DNA of 61,986 nt from an uncultured Eubacteriales bacterium. Lineage in GTDB: Bacteria > Bacillota > Clostridia > Oscillospirales > CAG-382. Shown piece after piece: positions 43,601-51,139 of the stretch. Below the pieces are notes generated by a model. The model was given only the letters and a program-made list of their open reading frames with translations, was not told the origin of the DNA and did not search any database. The number at the start of each line of letters is the position of its first letter. Position 1 is the first letter of the stretch. The stretch lies in contig URVJ01000016.1 in NCBI GenBank assembly GCA_900551295.1, forward strand, positions 1-61,986. The letters are read 5' to 3'. Made by a program: the position numbers and the translations under genes.

Positions 43601-45337
43601 TTTAAAGGCGTTTTTGCCGTGGGTAAGCTCATAAAACACCTCTTTATCGAATATTCCTTTTCCGCAAAAGCCCGAATTTTTAAACAGCGTCATATTAAGC
43701 TCGCCGGAAAAGTTCGAGTAGCTTTCGCGTCCTCCCGGTCCGCACATTACCGACGTAAAGAGGTTCTTTGACGCGTCGTGCGCCGTTGTTCTTACGGCAG
43801 GCTGGATTATTGCGTGTCCTTTTAACACTGCCGTTCCGTTACTGTTAAGCACGGGTTTATTCAGCGGGTGAAGCATTGCTCCGCAAAGCAGTTCAAGTGC
43901 GCCGACGGGCATTTCGGTATCAGCGTCGAGAGTGACGACATATTTTATATTCTTACACAGCTCTTTTGACGGCTTTAATGAGTTTTCATCAAATTTATCG
44001 CCCTTGCCGCAGAGGTATTCCGCAAGCGCGCAGACGGCTCCCCTTTTGCGTTCGGGTGCGATATATGCCTTTTCGGACTTTGAATAGGCGCGCTGTCTTG
44101 TAAACAAAAAGAAAACGCCGCCGTATTTTTCATTAAGCCTTTGAATCTGCTTTTTTGCGTTATCGAGCACCTTTTCATCATTTCCCGACTTTGGCGTTTT
44201 ACTGTCGGGAAGATCGGCGAGCAATCCGAAATATGCGTTTTTACCGCCGTTTGAAAAGCAGAGGCTTTCCAGTCTTTCAAACATTTTTTTATCCGCATTG
44301 TTTCCCGAAAGCAGCGTTGTTATAACGGTAAGCGCGCCGAATCCGTCCGGAATTTCCGAAATGTCCATTCTGAAAAGAGGCGCGGGATTTACAAAGCGCG
44401 AAAAAGCAACGTCAAGCAGAAATTTTACGGTTTCCCAAACCGGCAAAGCAAGAAGCAGGCAGACGGGAGAAACAAAAAACGTCATCGCAAACACCACCAC
44501 CGCAACAACGCAGAAAAGCGTGCTGTAATACGGCACGGCAAAGCTTTTATTATCCTCAAGATATGCCCCGATATGGCGCTCTCTGAAATTTTTTGCCGCG
44601 GCTGCCTTATCGAGAACACACAACGCGGTCTGACATTCGCTTTGTCCGCTTTTTCGGGACAGATCGCAAAGTCTTAATCTATAATATTTCTTTGTATCCT
44701 CGCTCATTTTATCAAAAGCTCCCGACGGATCGCACGACAGCAGTTTTTGCGCAGGGTGAAAAGAAAAAAGCTCCTCCATATCGAAATTTTCAGGGTTTGA
44801 CAGCGATTTCACCGCGTTTTCCATAATACGCGCCATATCTATACTATCGGAATCAGCCGAAAACTCACTCCACATTTTTGCGGCAAAGCATATAACGGAA
44901 CACTTTGCAAATGCCGGAAAAGCGTACATATCGCGCATATCGGGGGGCATATTTTTATTTCGGCAGGCGAATTTCACAAACTCCGAAAAGTTTTCATCGG
45001 AAAATCCGTCTGCGAGAGTTTCATAGTATGCCGAAAGCAATTCAAAATACACGGGAAGTCCGCATTCCGACACGGGAATTTTCTTAAAGTGCTTTATCTC
45101 TGCCGAAAGCTCTTTTACGTTTTTATCAAGCACATAATAATTATCCACCAACCATTCATATGCGCACGGCAGCGAACCGTCATGCTTTGAAAACTGCTTG
45201 ACCTTACCGAATTCGCTCTTTAATATACGCGACGCTGCTTTGAGTTTTCTTTCGAGAATTTTACACGAGGAGATTTTTACCGTATTGATATTCCCGAAGA
45301 TTTCGTCAAAGGTTTTGGAGTCCGACGTGGGTTTCAT
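37694..45337 (-). CDS. Cyclic beta-1,2-glucan synthase-type multidomain glycosyltransferase (NdvB/Cgs-like)
   Basis: 2547 residues. An N-terminal helical region includes two membrane helices (about 275-310). A GT84 glycosyltransferase follows, with VVTLDADTEMP (about 468-478) and REHRWIRGD (about 620), plus further membrane helices (about 655-860). A middle glucoamylase-like domain has PTNIGLYLVSAVIARKFGF and SVDSGNFLA. The C-terminal ~800 residues are a GH94 phosphorylase-like domain with GTGDWSDGLN (general acid Asp, about 2209) and RDQLQDAVCLMY. In proteobacteria such enzymes elongate, cyclise and trim beta-1,2-glucans. A cyclic product is inferred, not shown. GAAAGGAAG precedes the ATG. 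No exporter gene is adjacent. Confidence 0.9.
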   Translation of the reverse strand: MKPTSDSKTFDEIFGNINTVKISSCKILERKLKAASRILKSEFGKVKQFSKHDGSLPCAYEWLVDNYYVLDKNVKELSAEIKHFKKIPVSECGLPVYFELLSAYYETLADGFSDENFSEFVKFACRNKNMPPDMRDMYAFPAFAKCSVICFAAKMWSEFSADSDSIDMARIMENAVKSLSNPENFDMEELFSFHPAQKLLSCDPSGAFDKMSEDTKKYYRLRLCDLSRKSGQSECQTALCVLDKAAAAKNFRERHIGAYLEDNKSFAVPYYSTLFCVVAVVVFAMTFFVSPVCLLLALPVWETVKFLLDVAFSRFVNPAPLFRMDISEIPDGFGALTVITTLLSGNNADKKMFERLESLCFSNGGKNAYFGLLADLPDSKTPKSGNDEKVLDNAKKQIQRLNEKYGGVFFLFTRQRAYSKSEKAYIAPERKRGAVCALAEYLCGKGDKFDENSLKPSKELCKNIKYVVTLDADTEMPVGALELLCGAMLHPLNKPVLNSNGTAVLKGHAIIQPAVRTTAHDASKNLFTSVMCGPGGRESYSNFSGELNMTLFKNSGFCGKGIFDKEVFYELTHGKNAFKINAVLSHDAPEGARLNCAADTEVVFTDGFPKNELSYFKREHRWIRGDFQNLGFAAKYVKNASGERIKNGITALYKYRIFDNVRRELTPVFAVIAVVCTVFCDNFTNAFLGGITALYVFMPFLADLLCTLVHIKSGAKAAAARFYSFGVVPSLFQNLRRCALDMSMLAKYALVCLDAFFRSCYRMFFSHKRLLEWTTAAQSDASSSDGIGGYVFKNLFSSVIGVFVFVFSGDGFARLFGLSWFFLPAVAYFCAECKNNTISDNAPDKDELKTVNEYAKDIWSFFENTVTAKENYLPPDNIQLFPEMRTAHRTSPTNIGLYLVSAVIARKFGFINSDELCARLENSLCTLEKMQKFKGHLYNWYDTKTLGVLEPVYVSSVDSGNFLACLITASNGAAEYKNECAKLEDIAERLYALYENTDLEVIYNKKRGLFTLGLSFENGMAKFGDNCYDLYMSEARTLSYIACAKRGVPPKHWKRLSRMPVKFYGHTGLVSWSGTAFEYFMPTLFLPYMPCTLEYEALRLVYDAQKSRSAETDFGKIFGISESAYFAFDSQMNYAYRAFGVPILGLGRGLEKDLVISPYSAFLMMSVNLSGSLKNLAVMKKYGLYGRYGFYEACDFTPGRASAKGSIVKSYMAHHMGMSFCALANAAFCGEVSRLFTADRAMESAKTLLDERIPVGIEVKKYSGIYEKTDKPDAAPICVQSRVSTDADSENPVFGALSDGRISVLGADNGYVRISLGGKMINLASNEKYGIRKSVMCFAKFGNTLLSSCHGINDNKNESRSFEISPERLSYNVKSDGKYNFTSSFTVEKNVSETVRIKMTLERDKNGNDRGEKPQRVKFALYFEPVLASILNYESHPAFSGLFVEAALDEETGTLCFRRRPREAHEKELYLAAALSDGEKFDFGINKIRIFGYPVTSESFKKIFDKRPDNREGACIDPACLIAAERDFDGQRALLEIILSVSDSREKAISGITAAREKSFEKTCEGLKKTSLELYAASGYAPSGEVGESEEEKELCALVYPEKSEPCAELEKNGMDALWKYGISGDYPLICVYADNPLDEDKAIRYVKAFALLKYKGFCADLALLYREHEKYRADGENLADDIISKSGVSGLTGAKNGGIFKVDLSKSSDGGEKLIFRAALVYPPLAKPDENAFFAGNYDIVTDIQGKGSVTDGEIFFDTAVGYFDKNYDFTVDKTRNITRPMSHVLSGRHLSTVVTHNSLGYTFCANAAERRITPFYNDECSFSTGEHIYISNGQKLYDLAAVSHSVKYGAGYAEYTARICEKEVKLKVYVPEKLPIKIYEADVPDSLSAMLLIKPIMARFAFSNSDCTFNIGAGAVRFENSFSRNFPYTGFAFGAGFDESGNVSEGAVKIFKSGRFSGCAAVMFENKNNGDESGENSKFVFALGSAKNEDVISHCTSCVRNGLYELYRSALRFSNGVTAKISLSGYDKNDGARAVSAMLCKWLSYQNGICRMYSRSGFYQSGGAYGYRDQLQDAVCLMYSDKNAARTHILRCAAHQFAEGDVLHWWHPGTQNGNKSHSGVRTRISDDYIWLAYAVSEYVSYTGDTDVLDVKVRYIKADGLSDGEYEKYISPEYSDVKESLYRHCLKSLFRAYRIRGQHGLCLIGTGDWSDGLNRVGKDGKGESVWLTMFLAMCMEKFSHVCMRYGDDVTDRALCERAKELFDVCKENGFDDEHGYFIRAYDDGGEKLGYYGNDECKIDLLPQSFSAISEGFDKNTVSSSLLCAYNMLCDSKGKLFKLLSPPFHYTKKDPGYIKGYVPGIRENGGQYTHAAVWASMAFLKASENGDTDIASARELRKIGIETLMFLLTPLCMKDKALSEKYGAEPYVLAGDIYANKDYYGRAGWSWYTGAAGWFFRELMTRLFCINLKDVLTESPKLVLSDGVFTLPFEFSDEFSVNLAVNKDTDLTVNYKRGAENGVFAADEKCAMCVRLKRGEQNEVTVISKER

Positions 45338-46070
45338 GCAAATACTTCCTTTCGGAGATGCTGATTTTGGAATTAGTATTTACAGAAAATACCGATGGTA
45401 TACAAAAACAGAGGTATGTTGTTCTGCTCTGTGCGACAGTAAAATTATTAACAAACTTGCAGCCCTATTCTCCAACTTTTCGACGGCGAAAAAGTTGCAA
45501 TCTAAAGAGTGTAAATGCACAACGCAACTAACTGCACCTCCGAAAGCTCAAAAATCCTCGCTCTGTACTGTCCCTAAAACTGTGTCGCAAAATCGCCGCG
45601 CGACAAGCGCGCGGATGGGGTTGGTTTCTAAGTAATGGATTGAACAACACAGTTTAACTCTTATGCCATGTCACGCTGCGGTCTGCGTAAACTGCGTTTC
45701 AGGCTCAAATGTACAATTTTTACGCGTTATTACGCAATCAACAGGACTTGCCTTTACGACCGGCTCGCTTACGCGAGATGACTACGGCTGAATGTTACTT
45801 TTATGTATAGAAAAAAACTCTGTGCAAAGTTTAATACAATGCACAGAGCTTAATTTTATAAAGTTATACTCAGTACGCAGTTTCCATAGTTTACTCACGC
45901 ACCGGCTTAGATTTGAGTTCGCAGTCCTGCTGTTCGACTGCGAACGGTACAGGCCGGCGGCAGGGAGTATCCCACAATTTTTTCTAAATTAAGGTCTGCC
46001 GTTTTCTTTGCAGCTTTCTTTTTAAAAAGAAAGCGCGTATCCTGCGTACTCCTTTGTACCCTTCGTACTC
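45338..46070. other. Non-coding intergenic region rich in inverted repeats
   Basis: About 730 bases without a gene I can support. It holds hairpins CAACTTTT..AAAAGTTG (45473-45497), CCGCGCG/CGCGCGG (45596-45602 with 45608-45614), the terminator at 45811-45848, a 10-bp perfect stem GTTCGCAGTC/GACTGCGAAC (45917-45926 with 45936-45945) and a 22-bp perfect palindrome (46013-46034). Near 46036-46070 the motif CGTACTC/GTACCC repeats with spacer CTTTG/CTTCG. Its base composition differs from the neighbours; it may be the remains of a lost element. Confidence 0.6.
45811..45848 (-). terminator. Intrinsic terminator downstream of metQ
   Basis: Minus-strand stem CTCTGTGCA/TGCACAGAG (9 bp, 45840-45848 with 45818-45826), 13-base loop, followed by seven T. 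It lies ~220 bases after the metQ stop. Confidence 0.85.
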
Positions 46071-46949
46071 TTAGAATATAGCGACAACAGCGCCGTCATA
46101 GTTATCGGTGATGAAGTTCTTAACGGTATCGCTGAGGAGAGCATTTTTAAGAGCAACGATCTTATCTTCGTTCTCATTGCCTTCCTTAACGGCGAGGATA
46201 TTAGCGAAAGTCTGAGCGGCCTCGGAGTCGGGATCTTCGGTTGCGAGAGCTTCGGAAACCTTAAGACCTGCGCTTATAGCGTAGTTGCCGTTAATAACGG
46301 CTACGTCAACTTCGGAAAGAACAGAGGGAAGAAGAGCTGCTTCCATTTCAACGATATCGAGGTTCTTGGGGTTCTTGGTTATATCCTTTGTGGTAGCGGT
46401 AAGACCTGCGCCGTCCTTAAGGGTGATAAGTCCGTTTGCAGCGAGGAGCTGAAGTGCGCGTGCTTCGTTTGTAGCGTCGTTAGGAACTGCAACCTTTGCG
46501 CCGTCTGCAAGGTCAAGGCTTGAAGAAGTGCCTGCATAGATTCCGAAAGGCTCATAGTGAACTTTTGCAACGGAAACTATATGAGTGCCGTTTTCTTCGT
46601 TAAACTGATCGAGGTAAGGCTGATGCTGGAAGTAGTTAGCGTCAACGTCTCCGCCTTCAACGGCAGTGTTGGGAGTTACGTAGTCGTCCATTACCTTTAT
46701 CTGGAGGTCATAACCCTCGTCCTTAAGTATATCCTTAATCTGTTCGAGAATTTCTGCATGAGGTGCGCTGCTTGCCGCAACGGTTACGGTCTCAAGCTTT
46801 TTGTCATCGGTGGAATTGTCTGCACCGTTAACATTGTCCTGAACATTGCTGTCGTTGTTTTTGTCGTCTGTTGTGGTCTTGTTCTGGCAGCCGGTAAATA
46901 CAGATACCGAAAGAAGTGCTGCGAGAGCGATTGTGAGAAGCTTTTTCAT
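46071..46949 (-). CDS. metQ: Methionine ABC transporter substrate-binding lipoprotein
   Basis: 292 residues. The lipoprotein signal peptide has lipobox VFTGC (about 17-21). A low-complexity Asn/Asp linker (about 25-52) precedes an NlpA/MetQ domain with VTVAASSAPHAEILEQIKDIL, DVDANYFQHQPYLDQFNEENGTHI and VAVPNDATNEARALQLL, all hallmarks of D/L-methionine binding proteins. It delivers methionine to MetI/MetN at the membrane. Last gene of metN-metI-metQ, behind a Met-rich leader. Confidence 0.95.
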   Translation of the reverse strand: MKKLLTIALAALLSVSVFTGCQNKTTTDDKNNDSNVQDNVNGADNSTDDKKLETVTVAASSAPHAEILEQIKDILKDEGYDLQIKVMDDYVTPNTAVEGGDVDANYFQHQPYLDQFNEENGTHIVSVAKVHYEPFGIYAGTSSSLDLADGAKVAVPNDATNEARALQLLAANGLITLKDGAGLTATTKDITKNPKNLDIVEMEAALLPSVLSEVDVAVINGNYAISAGLKVSEALATEDPDSEAAQTFANILAVKEGNENEDKIVALKNALLSDTVKNFITDNYDGAVVAIF

Positions 46950-46973
46950 GGTTTTAGTCTCCTTTTGAAAAAA

Positions 46974-47663
46974 TTATATATTTCTTATACGCTTGTCGCA
47001 TTTTCTTGCAACGAAGTTTAAAAGCTCCTGCATGATCTGGACAAGAATAATAAGCAAGATGGAAGAAATGTACATTGCGTTTGTCTCGAATCGGTACAGG
47101 CCGTACTGGATTGCAAGCTGTCCGAGACCTCCGCCCGCGATAAGGTATGTCATAGGCGTATATCCGAGTATCGTAGTTATTGCTATTGCCGCGCCTATAA
47201 GCAGCGACGGCTTTGATTCGGGTATTACGACCTTTGTGATGATCTGAAAATTATTTGAGCCCATTGACTGCGCCGCCTCTATTACACCCGCGTCAACCTC
47301 TTTGAACGAGGATTCCACCATTCGCGCAACAAACGGGGCCGCCGCAATGACGAGATAGAATATAAACGCATTATCGCCTATTCTGCTGCCGACTACGACT
47401 TTAGCTATCGGCTGCGTCATTACGAGAAGTATGATAAACGGTATTGAACGGAGTATATTTACTACAACTCCGACAACGGTGTTTACCCACTTATTCTGGA
47501 ATATCGCGCCCTTTGCCGTTCCGTAAAGCAGAACGCCGAGAGGAAGTCCGATTACGTATGCAAGCACCACGCTTATAAGCGTTATCTTAAGCGTTGTTGC
47601 GGTTGCCTGCATATAGTCTGCCGGAGAAAGTCTTGTGAAAAGTCCCTGTATAAACTCTGTCAT
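46974..47663 (-). CDS. metI: Methionine ABC transporter permease
   Basis: 229 residues with five or six membrane helices. The typical MetI motif for contact with the ATPase is EAAQSMGSNNFQIITKVVIPESKPSLLIG (about 135-163). It overlaps the metN stop by four bases (ATGA), which suggests translational coupling. It ends 24 bases before metQ. Confidence 0.95.
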   Translation of the reverse strand: MTEFIQGLFTRLSPADYMQATATTLKITLISVVLAYVIGLPLGVLLYGTAKGAIFQNKWVNTVVGVVVNILRSIPFIILLVMTQPIAKVVVGSRIGDNAFIFYLVIAAAPFVARMVESSFKEVDAGVIEAAQSMGSNNFQIITKVVIPESKPSLLIGAAIAITTILGYTPMTYLIAGGGLGQLAIQYGLYRFETNAMYISSILLIILVQIMQELLNFVARKCDKRIRNI

Positions 47664-48655
47664 TTTGAACTTACCTCCTCAAACGGTATTTTTCTCGAAC
47701 CGAGATAATTTTTAACTCTCTCGGACGACGCCTCATCATCGGGAAGCTGAAGCAGCATCTGACCGTATGCCTTGCCGTCTATATTTTTTGTATCTGCGCC
47801 GAGAATATTTACCGCGCATCTGCATTCGGTTATGATATTTGAGATTACCGGCTCGAACGCCGACTGTCCGTCGAATACTATTCTTATTACGCGTTCGGAG
47901 TTTATGCTCTCAACAGTCTCGTTCTTCGGCAGGATAAGCTCACGCGCCATTTTTGACTTCGGCGATATGAACACCTGCTTGACCTCGCCCGTTTCAACAA
48001 CGCGTCCGCCGTCTATTACCGCAACTCTGTCGCATATTTGCTCGACGACTCTCATCTCGTGCGTTATAACTATTATGGTTACGCCGAGTTTCTTATTAAT
48101 GTCCTTCAACAGTGCAAGTATCGAACGCACGGTATTAGGATCAAGCGCGCTTGTCGCCTCGTCGCACAGCAGATATTTCGGGTTTGTCGAAAGCGCTCTT
48201 GCTATTGCGACTCTTTGCTTCTGACCTCCCGAAAGCTGTGCCGGATAAGACTTGATTCTGTCGGTAAGTCCTACCATCTCGATAAGCTCTTTTGCTCTTT
48301 TTTCAGCCTCGGCTTTTTTTATTCCGGCTATCTCCATGGGATAAAGCACGTTTTTAAGCACGTTGCGCTGCGAAAGAAGATTAAAGCTTTGGAATATCAT
48401 TCCTATGTTTCTTCTCGTCATGAGAAGCTCTTTTTTGGGTATCTTCACAAGATCCTTGCCGTCGAGTATCACACTGCCGCTTGTAGGTTTTTCAAGCAGG
48501 TTGATACAGCGCACAAGCGTGCTCTTGCCGGCTCCCGAAAGTCCGATTATGCCGAATATCTCTCCGTCGTTAATCGTAAGATTAATGTCTTTGAGCGCCT
48601 CTATCGGACCTCCCGCGGAACTGAACACCTTGTCAAGATTTTTTATCTCGATCAT
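47660..48655 (-). CDS. metN: Methionine ABC transporter ATP-binding protein
   Basis: 331 residues. It has Walker A GLSGAGKSTL (about 38-47), the ABC signature LSGGQKQRVAIARAL (about 140-154), and Walker B YLLCDEATSALDP. The C-terminal NIL domain (about 265-331, beginning near RVIRIVFDGQSAFEPVI) is where methionine binds to inhibit uptake in E. coli MetN. AGAGGAAGA precedes the ATG. First gene of the operon; its start is only ~18 bases after the T-run of a leader terminator. Confidence 0.96.
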   Translation of the reverse strand: MIEIKNLDKVFSSAGGPIEALKDINLTINDGEIFGIIGLSGAGKSTLVRCINLLEKPTSGSVILDGKDLVKIPKKELLMTRRNIGMIFQSFNLLSQRNVLKNVLYPMEIAGIKKAEAEKRAKELIEMVGLTDRIKSYPAQLSGGQKQRVAIARALSTNPKYLLCDEATSALDPNTVRSILALLKDINKKLGVTIIVITHEMRVVEQICDRVAVIDGGRVVETGEVKQVFISPKSKMARELILPKNETVESINSERVIRIVFDGQSAFEPVISNIITECRCAVNILGADTKNIDGKAYGQMLLQLPDDEASSERVKNYLGSRKIPFEEVSSK

Positions 48656-48672
48656 GTTTCTCTTCCTCTCAT

Positions 48673-48760
48673 AAAAAAAGGACAGGAAAGCAAATACGTC
48701 TCCTGCCCAAAAATTTCAGTTTACCGCAACTAAGATTATGCCTCTTTCGGTAAGGGACGT
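48673..48760 (-). promoter_or_regulatory. metNIQ attenuator: terminator with competing antiterminator
   Basis: Terminator: GGGCAGGA (48708-48701) pairs with TCCTGTCC (48687-48680), followed by seven T, just before the metN ribosome binding site. Competing structure: ACGTCCC (48760-48754), inside the last codons of the leader ORF, can pair with GGGCAGGAGACGT (48708-48696) with bulges. The next bases TTACCG (48753-48748) pair with CGGTAA (48726-48721). The competing fold would take the 5' half of the terminator stem. I see no SAM-riboswitch or T-box core. Confidence 0.75.
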
Positions 48761-48840
48761 TTATTTTTCTGCGCGCCAAGATACATACACATAGCTGTGT
48801 ACATATACATATCCATTTCGCACATTCGTCTTGCCGTCAT
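48736..48840 (-). CDS. Methionine-rich leader peptide of metNIQ
   Basis: 34 codons with GAGG eight bases before the ATG. Met is at positions 1, 6, 9, 11, 13, 17 and 19, seven in all, packed in the first 19 residues (MCEMDMYMYTAMCMY). The Met codons also sit in an 11-bp hairpin ATATGTACACA / TGTGTATGTAT. Stalling at Met19 leaves codons 28-31, the antiterminator strand, free. A ribosome at the stop codon would cover them. This matches the logic of trp and his leader peptides (inference). Confidence 0.8.
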   Translation of the reverse strand: MTARRMCEMDMYMYTAMCMYLGAQKNKRPLPKEA

Positions 48841-48895
48841 GTCCGTTACCTCGTGTTTTCGGCGTTTGTCCTGCCGTTTCTTGATTACGCTATGT

Positions 48896-48924
48896 ATTTT
48901 ACCACTCCATGCACTTTTTGTCAA
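48896..48924 (-). promoter_or_regulatory. Promoter of the leader-metNIQ transcript
   Basis: TTGACA (48919-48924), 17-base spacer, TAAAAT (48896-48901). The leader ORF starts ~50 bases after the expected transcription start. Confidence 0.8.
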
Positions 48925-49021
48925 TAGCATTTATGCAAACTTTCGCATTTTGTACATACGCGGACAAACACAGGCATTTAAACAATGTGATTTTGTACAA
49001 AGCATACATAAACGATAGGCT

Positions 49022-49960
49022 TTATCGGGTTCCAAAAATCTCAAAATTTGCGTCGGGAGCGCAGGATAGATCATTTTGAGTGTTATGAGCAATATACCAT
49101 TTCAGCGTTTTTTCTATCCAATAGCAGTAACGCGTACCGAAACCACGGTTTTCGAGAATTTTGAATTTTTCGTACATTTCCACGCCATCGGACGGATCGT
49201 GCCATATATCCGCGAACACAAAATCAAAGCCGGAGCTTTTGTTTTTATCCGCCGCAAACTCAAACGCGTCCTCATTTACAATGCGCACCTTATCCTTATC
49301 GGGGAACTGCGGAAGAATATACTCTTTAAACAGGCTCACCGCGTCCGCGTCAAGCTCGACAACCGTAACGCTGTTTACATTTTTCTTTAAGGACGCAAGC
49401 AGCGTGAAATATCCGAACCCCAAACCGTATGTAAGCACGTTCCCGAAACAGGCGTCAAGCGCAGGCTTTGTGGTGTTTATCTCGTGCGGAGTTACGGTTA
49501 TCCACTCTCTGCCGTTTTGGAGTACGGCAGGGTACTCAAACTCCTCCGTGAAAAATCCTATGCAGGGTTTGAGAAGTCCGTCGGGACAGACCTGCGTTTC
49601 ATCATACAGAAAAGCCTCGCAGGGCTTGAATTTCTGTTTTCTGAATTCCCATGCGCCGAGTTTACGTTCGGGAAATTCTATAAGTTTGAAATATTCGTCG
49701 TTTTTATATTCCGAAACGTCAAGCAGACGCGGAATTTTTGTAAAACAATCGCGGAAAATCCGCATATCCGCGTCGTCGTCCGTATCAAGCGCGCAGTACG
49801 ACGAAAGCAGACAGCCGAAAGCATATTCAAGCTGCTCTGCCGACGCGTTTTGCCCCGCAAACTCAAAAAGCTGCTCTTTTGTCACCGCGTCCGGCATTAA
49901 ATTAAGATACAGCGAAAGTCTGTCGAGAATTCTTGCGTTTATACTGTTTATATCTTTCAT
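49022..49960 (-). CDS. Class I SAM-dependent methyltransferase-like (spermidine synthase-fold) protein
   Basis: 312 residues. The N-terminal ~130 residues are of unknown type and contain many acidic residues. The C-terminal Rossmann-type domain has VLTYGLGFGYFTLLAS (motif I), VTVVELDADAVSLF (acidic loop) and FDFVFADIWHDP (motif IV), as in spermidine synthase and related methyltransferases. The substrate is unknown. There is no clear ribosome binding site before the ATG, and alternative starts are possible. It is a single gene between the met leader and a carboxypeptidase gene. Confidence 0.75.
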   Translation of the reverse strand: MKDINSINARILDRLSLYLNLMPDAVTKEQLFEFAGQNASAEQLEYAFGCLLSSYCALDTDDDADMRIFRDCFTKIPRLLDVSEYKNDEYFKLIEFPERKLGAWEFRKQKFKPCEAFLYDETQVCPDGLLKPCIGFFTEEFEYPAVLQNGREWITVTPHEINTTKPALDACFGNVLTYGLGFGYFTLLASLKKNVNSVTVVELDADAVSLFKEYILPQFPDKDKVRIVNEDAFEFAADKNKSSGFDFVFADIWHDPSDGVEMYEKFKILENRGFGTRYCYWIEKTLKWYIAHNTQNDLSCAPDANFEIFGTR

Positions 49961-49991
49961 ATTTTAAGCGGTCTTGAATATTCCGTATCCG

Positions 49992-51095
49992 TCAGCCGGC
50001 CGTCACGTTTTCCGTGTTATCGGAGCTTTGCGCGTTATCCTCGGACTGTGACGGAGTTTCGGAATTCTGTACGGTCTGCGTGTTATCCTGTACAGGCTGT
50101 GCGTTTTCCGAAACGGTGACTATTATATGTCCGGCATTATCTCCCGACAGCGTATACGGCTTATTTTTAGGAACTTTTATCTCGGAACCGTCCGACGGAA
50201 CGCTGAAGGAATACACCTCGTAATTATTGCCGTCGTAATCGGAAATTTTAAGTCTTTCGCTGTCTATCGGGTAAAGCGCAAGTTTTTCGATATATTCCTC
50301 AAGGCAGAGATTATTCTCGGTCATATACTTTGCGTGCGGAATTCCGACGTATCTTAAATGCCACGGCTCATAGTCTATCTCGGTAATATTTGTTTTTCCT
50401 TCGGGATAACGTATTACAAAGCCGTATTTTGCGCAGTTTTGGGTTATCCACTCATAATCTCCTGTACCGTCGTAATCAAGCTGCTGCGAGTTTATATAAA
50501 GGCTGAGATCTATCGCATATCCCGAGTGATGCTCGCTCGCGCCCGGTTCGGTTGCGATAAGTCTGCCCTGTTCTTCGCCGTACTGCGCGATCTTTGCGTC
50601 AAGGACTATCTGCTGCGTTTCATAGGAACGGAACGCGTCTACTATAATTATATCCTTATGACCCGTCGCGGCGGCAAAATCGTCGAGAAGTTTATTGAGC
50701 GCTTCAATCGCGCTTTGATTGAGAGAGATATTTACATTTTTTACATAGTAATTATCGGTCTTTTTCTGATATATGCTTTCGGGAAGTTCGGTTTCAAAAA
50801 GCGTTGCCCTTGCGTCAAAATCGAACAGGTGCTGTTTGTTTACAAGAATAAGCTCGCCGCACTTTGTGTCGTTTTCGGTCGCGGTAAGATTCGTATAATT
50901 ATTAAGTATATCCTCTTCACGCTGTTTTTTTTCAAGTTCCGCCTTCTGAGCTGCCGTAAGCTCTGTATTCTGCGGTTCGGTATATTCGGCTTTGGGCAGC
51001 TTGTCGGTAATTATCTTTGAATATATGCTGTAATTTGCAAACAGCGCAAGCACTATAAGCACTGCGGCAAGAGTAGTATGGTTGGAATTTCTCAA
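49992..51095 (-). CDS. D-alanyl-D-alanine carboxypeptidase, VanY/M15B family
   Basis: 367 residues. The N-terminal membrane anchor is at about 8-25, followed by a charged Glu/Gln/Lys stretch. The M15 zinc peptidase domain has SEHHSGYAIDL (SxHxxGxAxD) and EPWHLRYVG (ExWH). A Ser/Thr/Gln/Asn-rich C-terminal tail (about 335-367) follows an Ig-like or beta region. It removes the terminal D-Ala from peptidoglycan stems outside the membrane. The best start seen is a TTG at 51095, with AAAGGAA rather far (about 14 bases) upstream. There is no VanR/VanS pair nearby, so it is a housekeeping enzyme rather than a resistance gene. Confidence 0.88.
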   Translation of the reverse strand: MRNSNHTTLAAVLIVLALFANYSIYSKIITDKLPKAEYTEPQNTELTAAQKAELEKKQREEDILNNYTNLTATENDTKCGELILVNKQHLFDFDARATLFETELPESIYQKKTDNYYVKNVNISLNQSAIEALNKLLDDFAAATGHKDIIIVDAFRSYETQQIVLDAKIAQYGEEQGRLIATEPGASEHHSGYAIDLSLYINSQQLDYDGTGDYEWITQNCAKYGFVIRYPEGKTNITEIDYEPWHLRYVGIPHAKYMTENNLCLEEYIEKLALYPIDSERLKISDYDGNNYEVYSFSVPSDGSEIKVPKNKPYTLSGDNAGHIIVTVSENAQPVQDNTQTVQNSETPSQSEDNAQSSDNTENVTAG

Positions 51096-51139
51096 CTTTT
51101 AAAACACATTCCTTTCGTTATTTTAATAAACGCCAAAAA

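Noticed and set aside
45473..45497. Fourth copy of the 83-bp repeat
   Set aside because: Only the hairpin resembles the repeat; the CCGTTTCCGCCC block and spacing are missing.
48736..48930. 64-residue ORF starting at 48930 as a protein-coding gene
   Set aside because: The upstream part crosses the promoter (48896-48924); only the 34-codon ORF from 48840 has a ribosome binding site and makes sense as a leader peptide.
49992..51095. Vancomycin resistance gene (vanY)
   Set aside because: VanY-type carboxypeptidases are common housekeeping enzymes; no vanRS, vanHAX or vanT is nearby.
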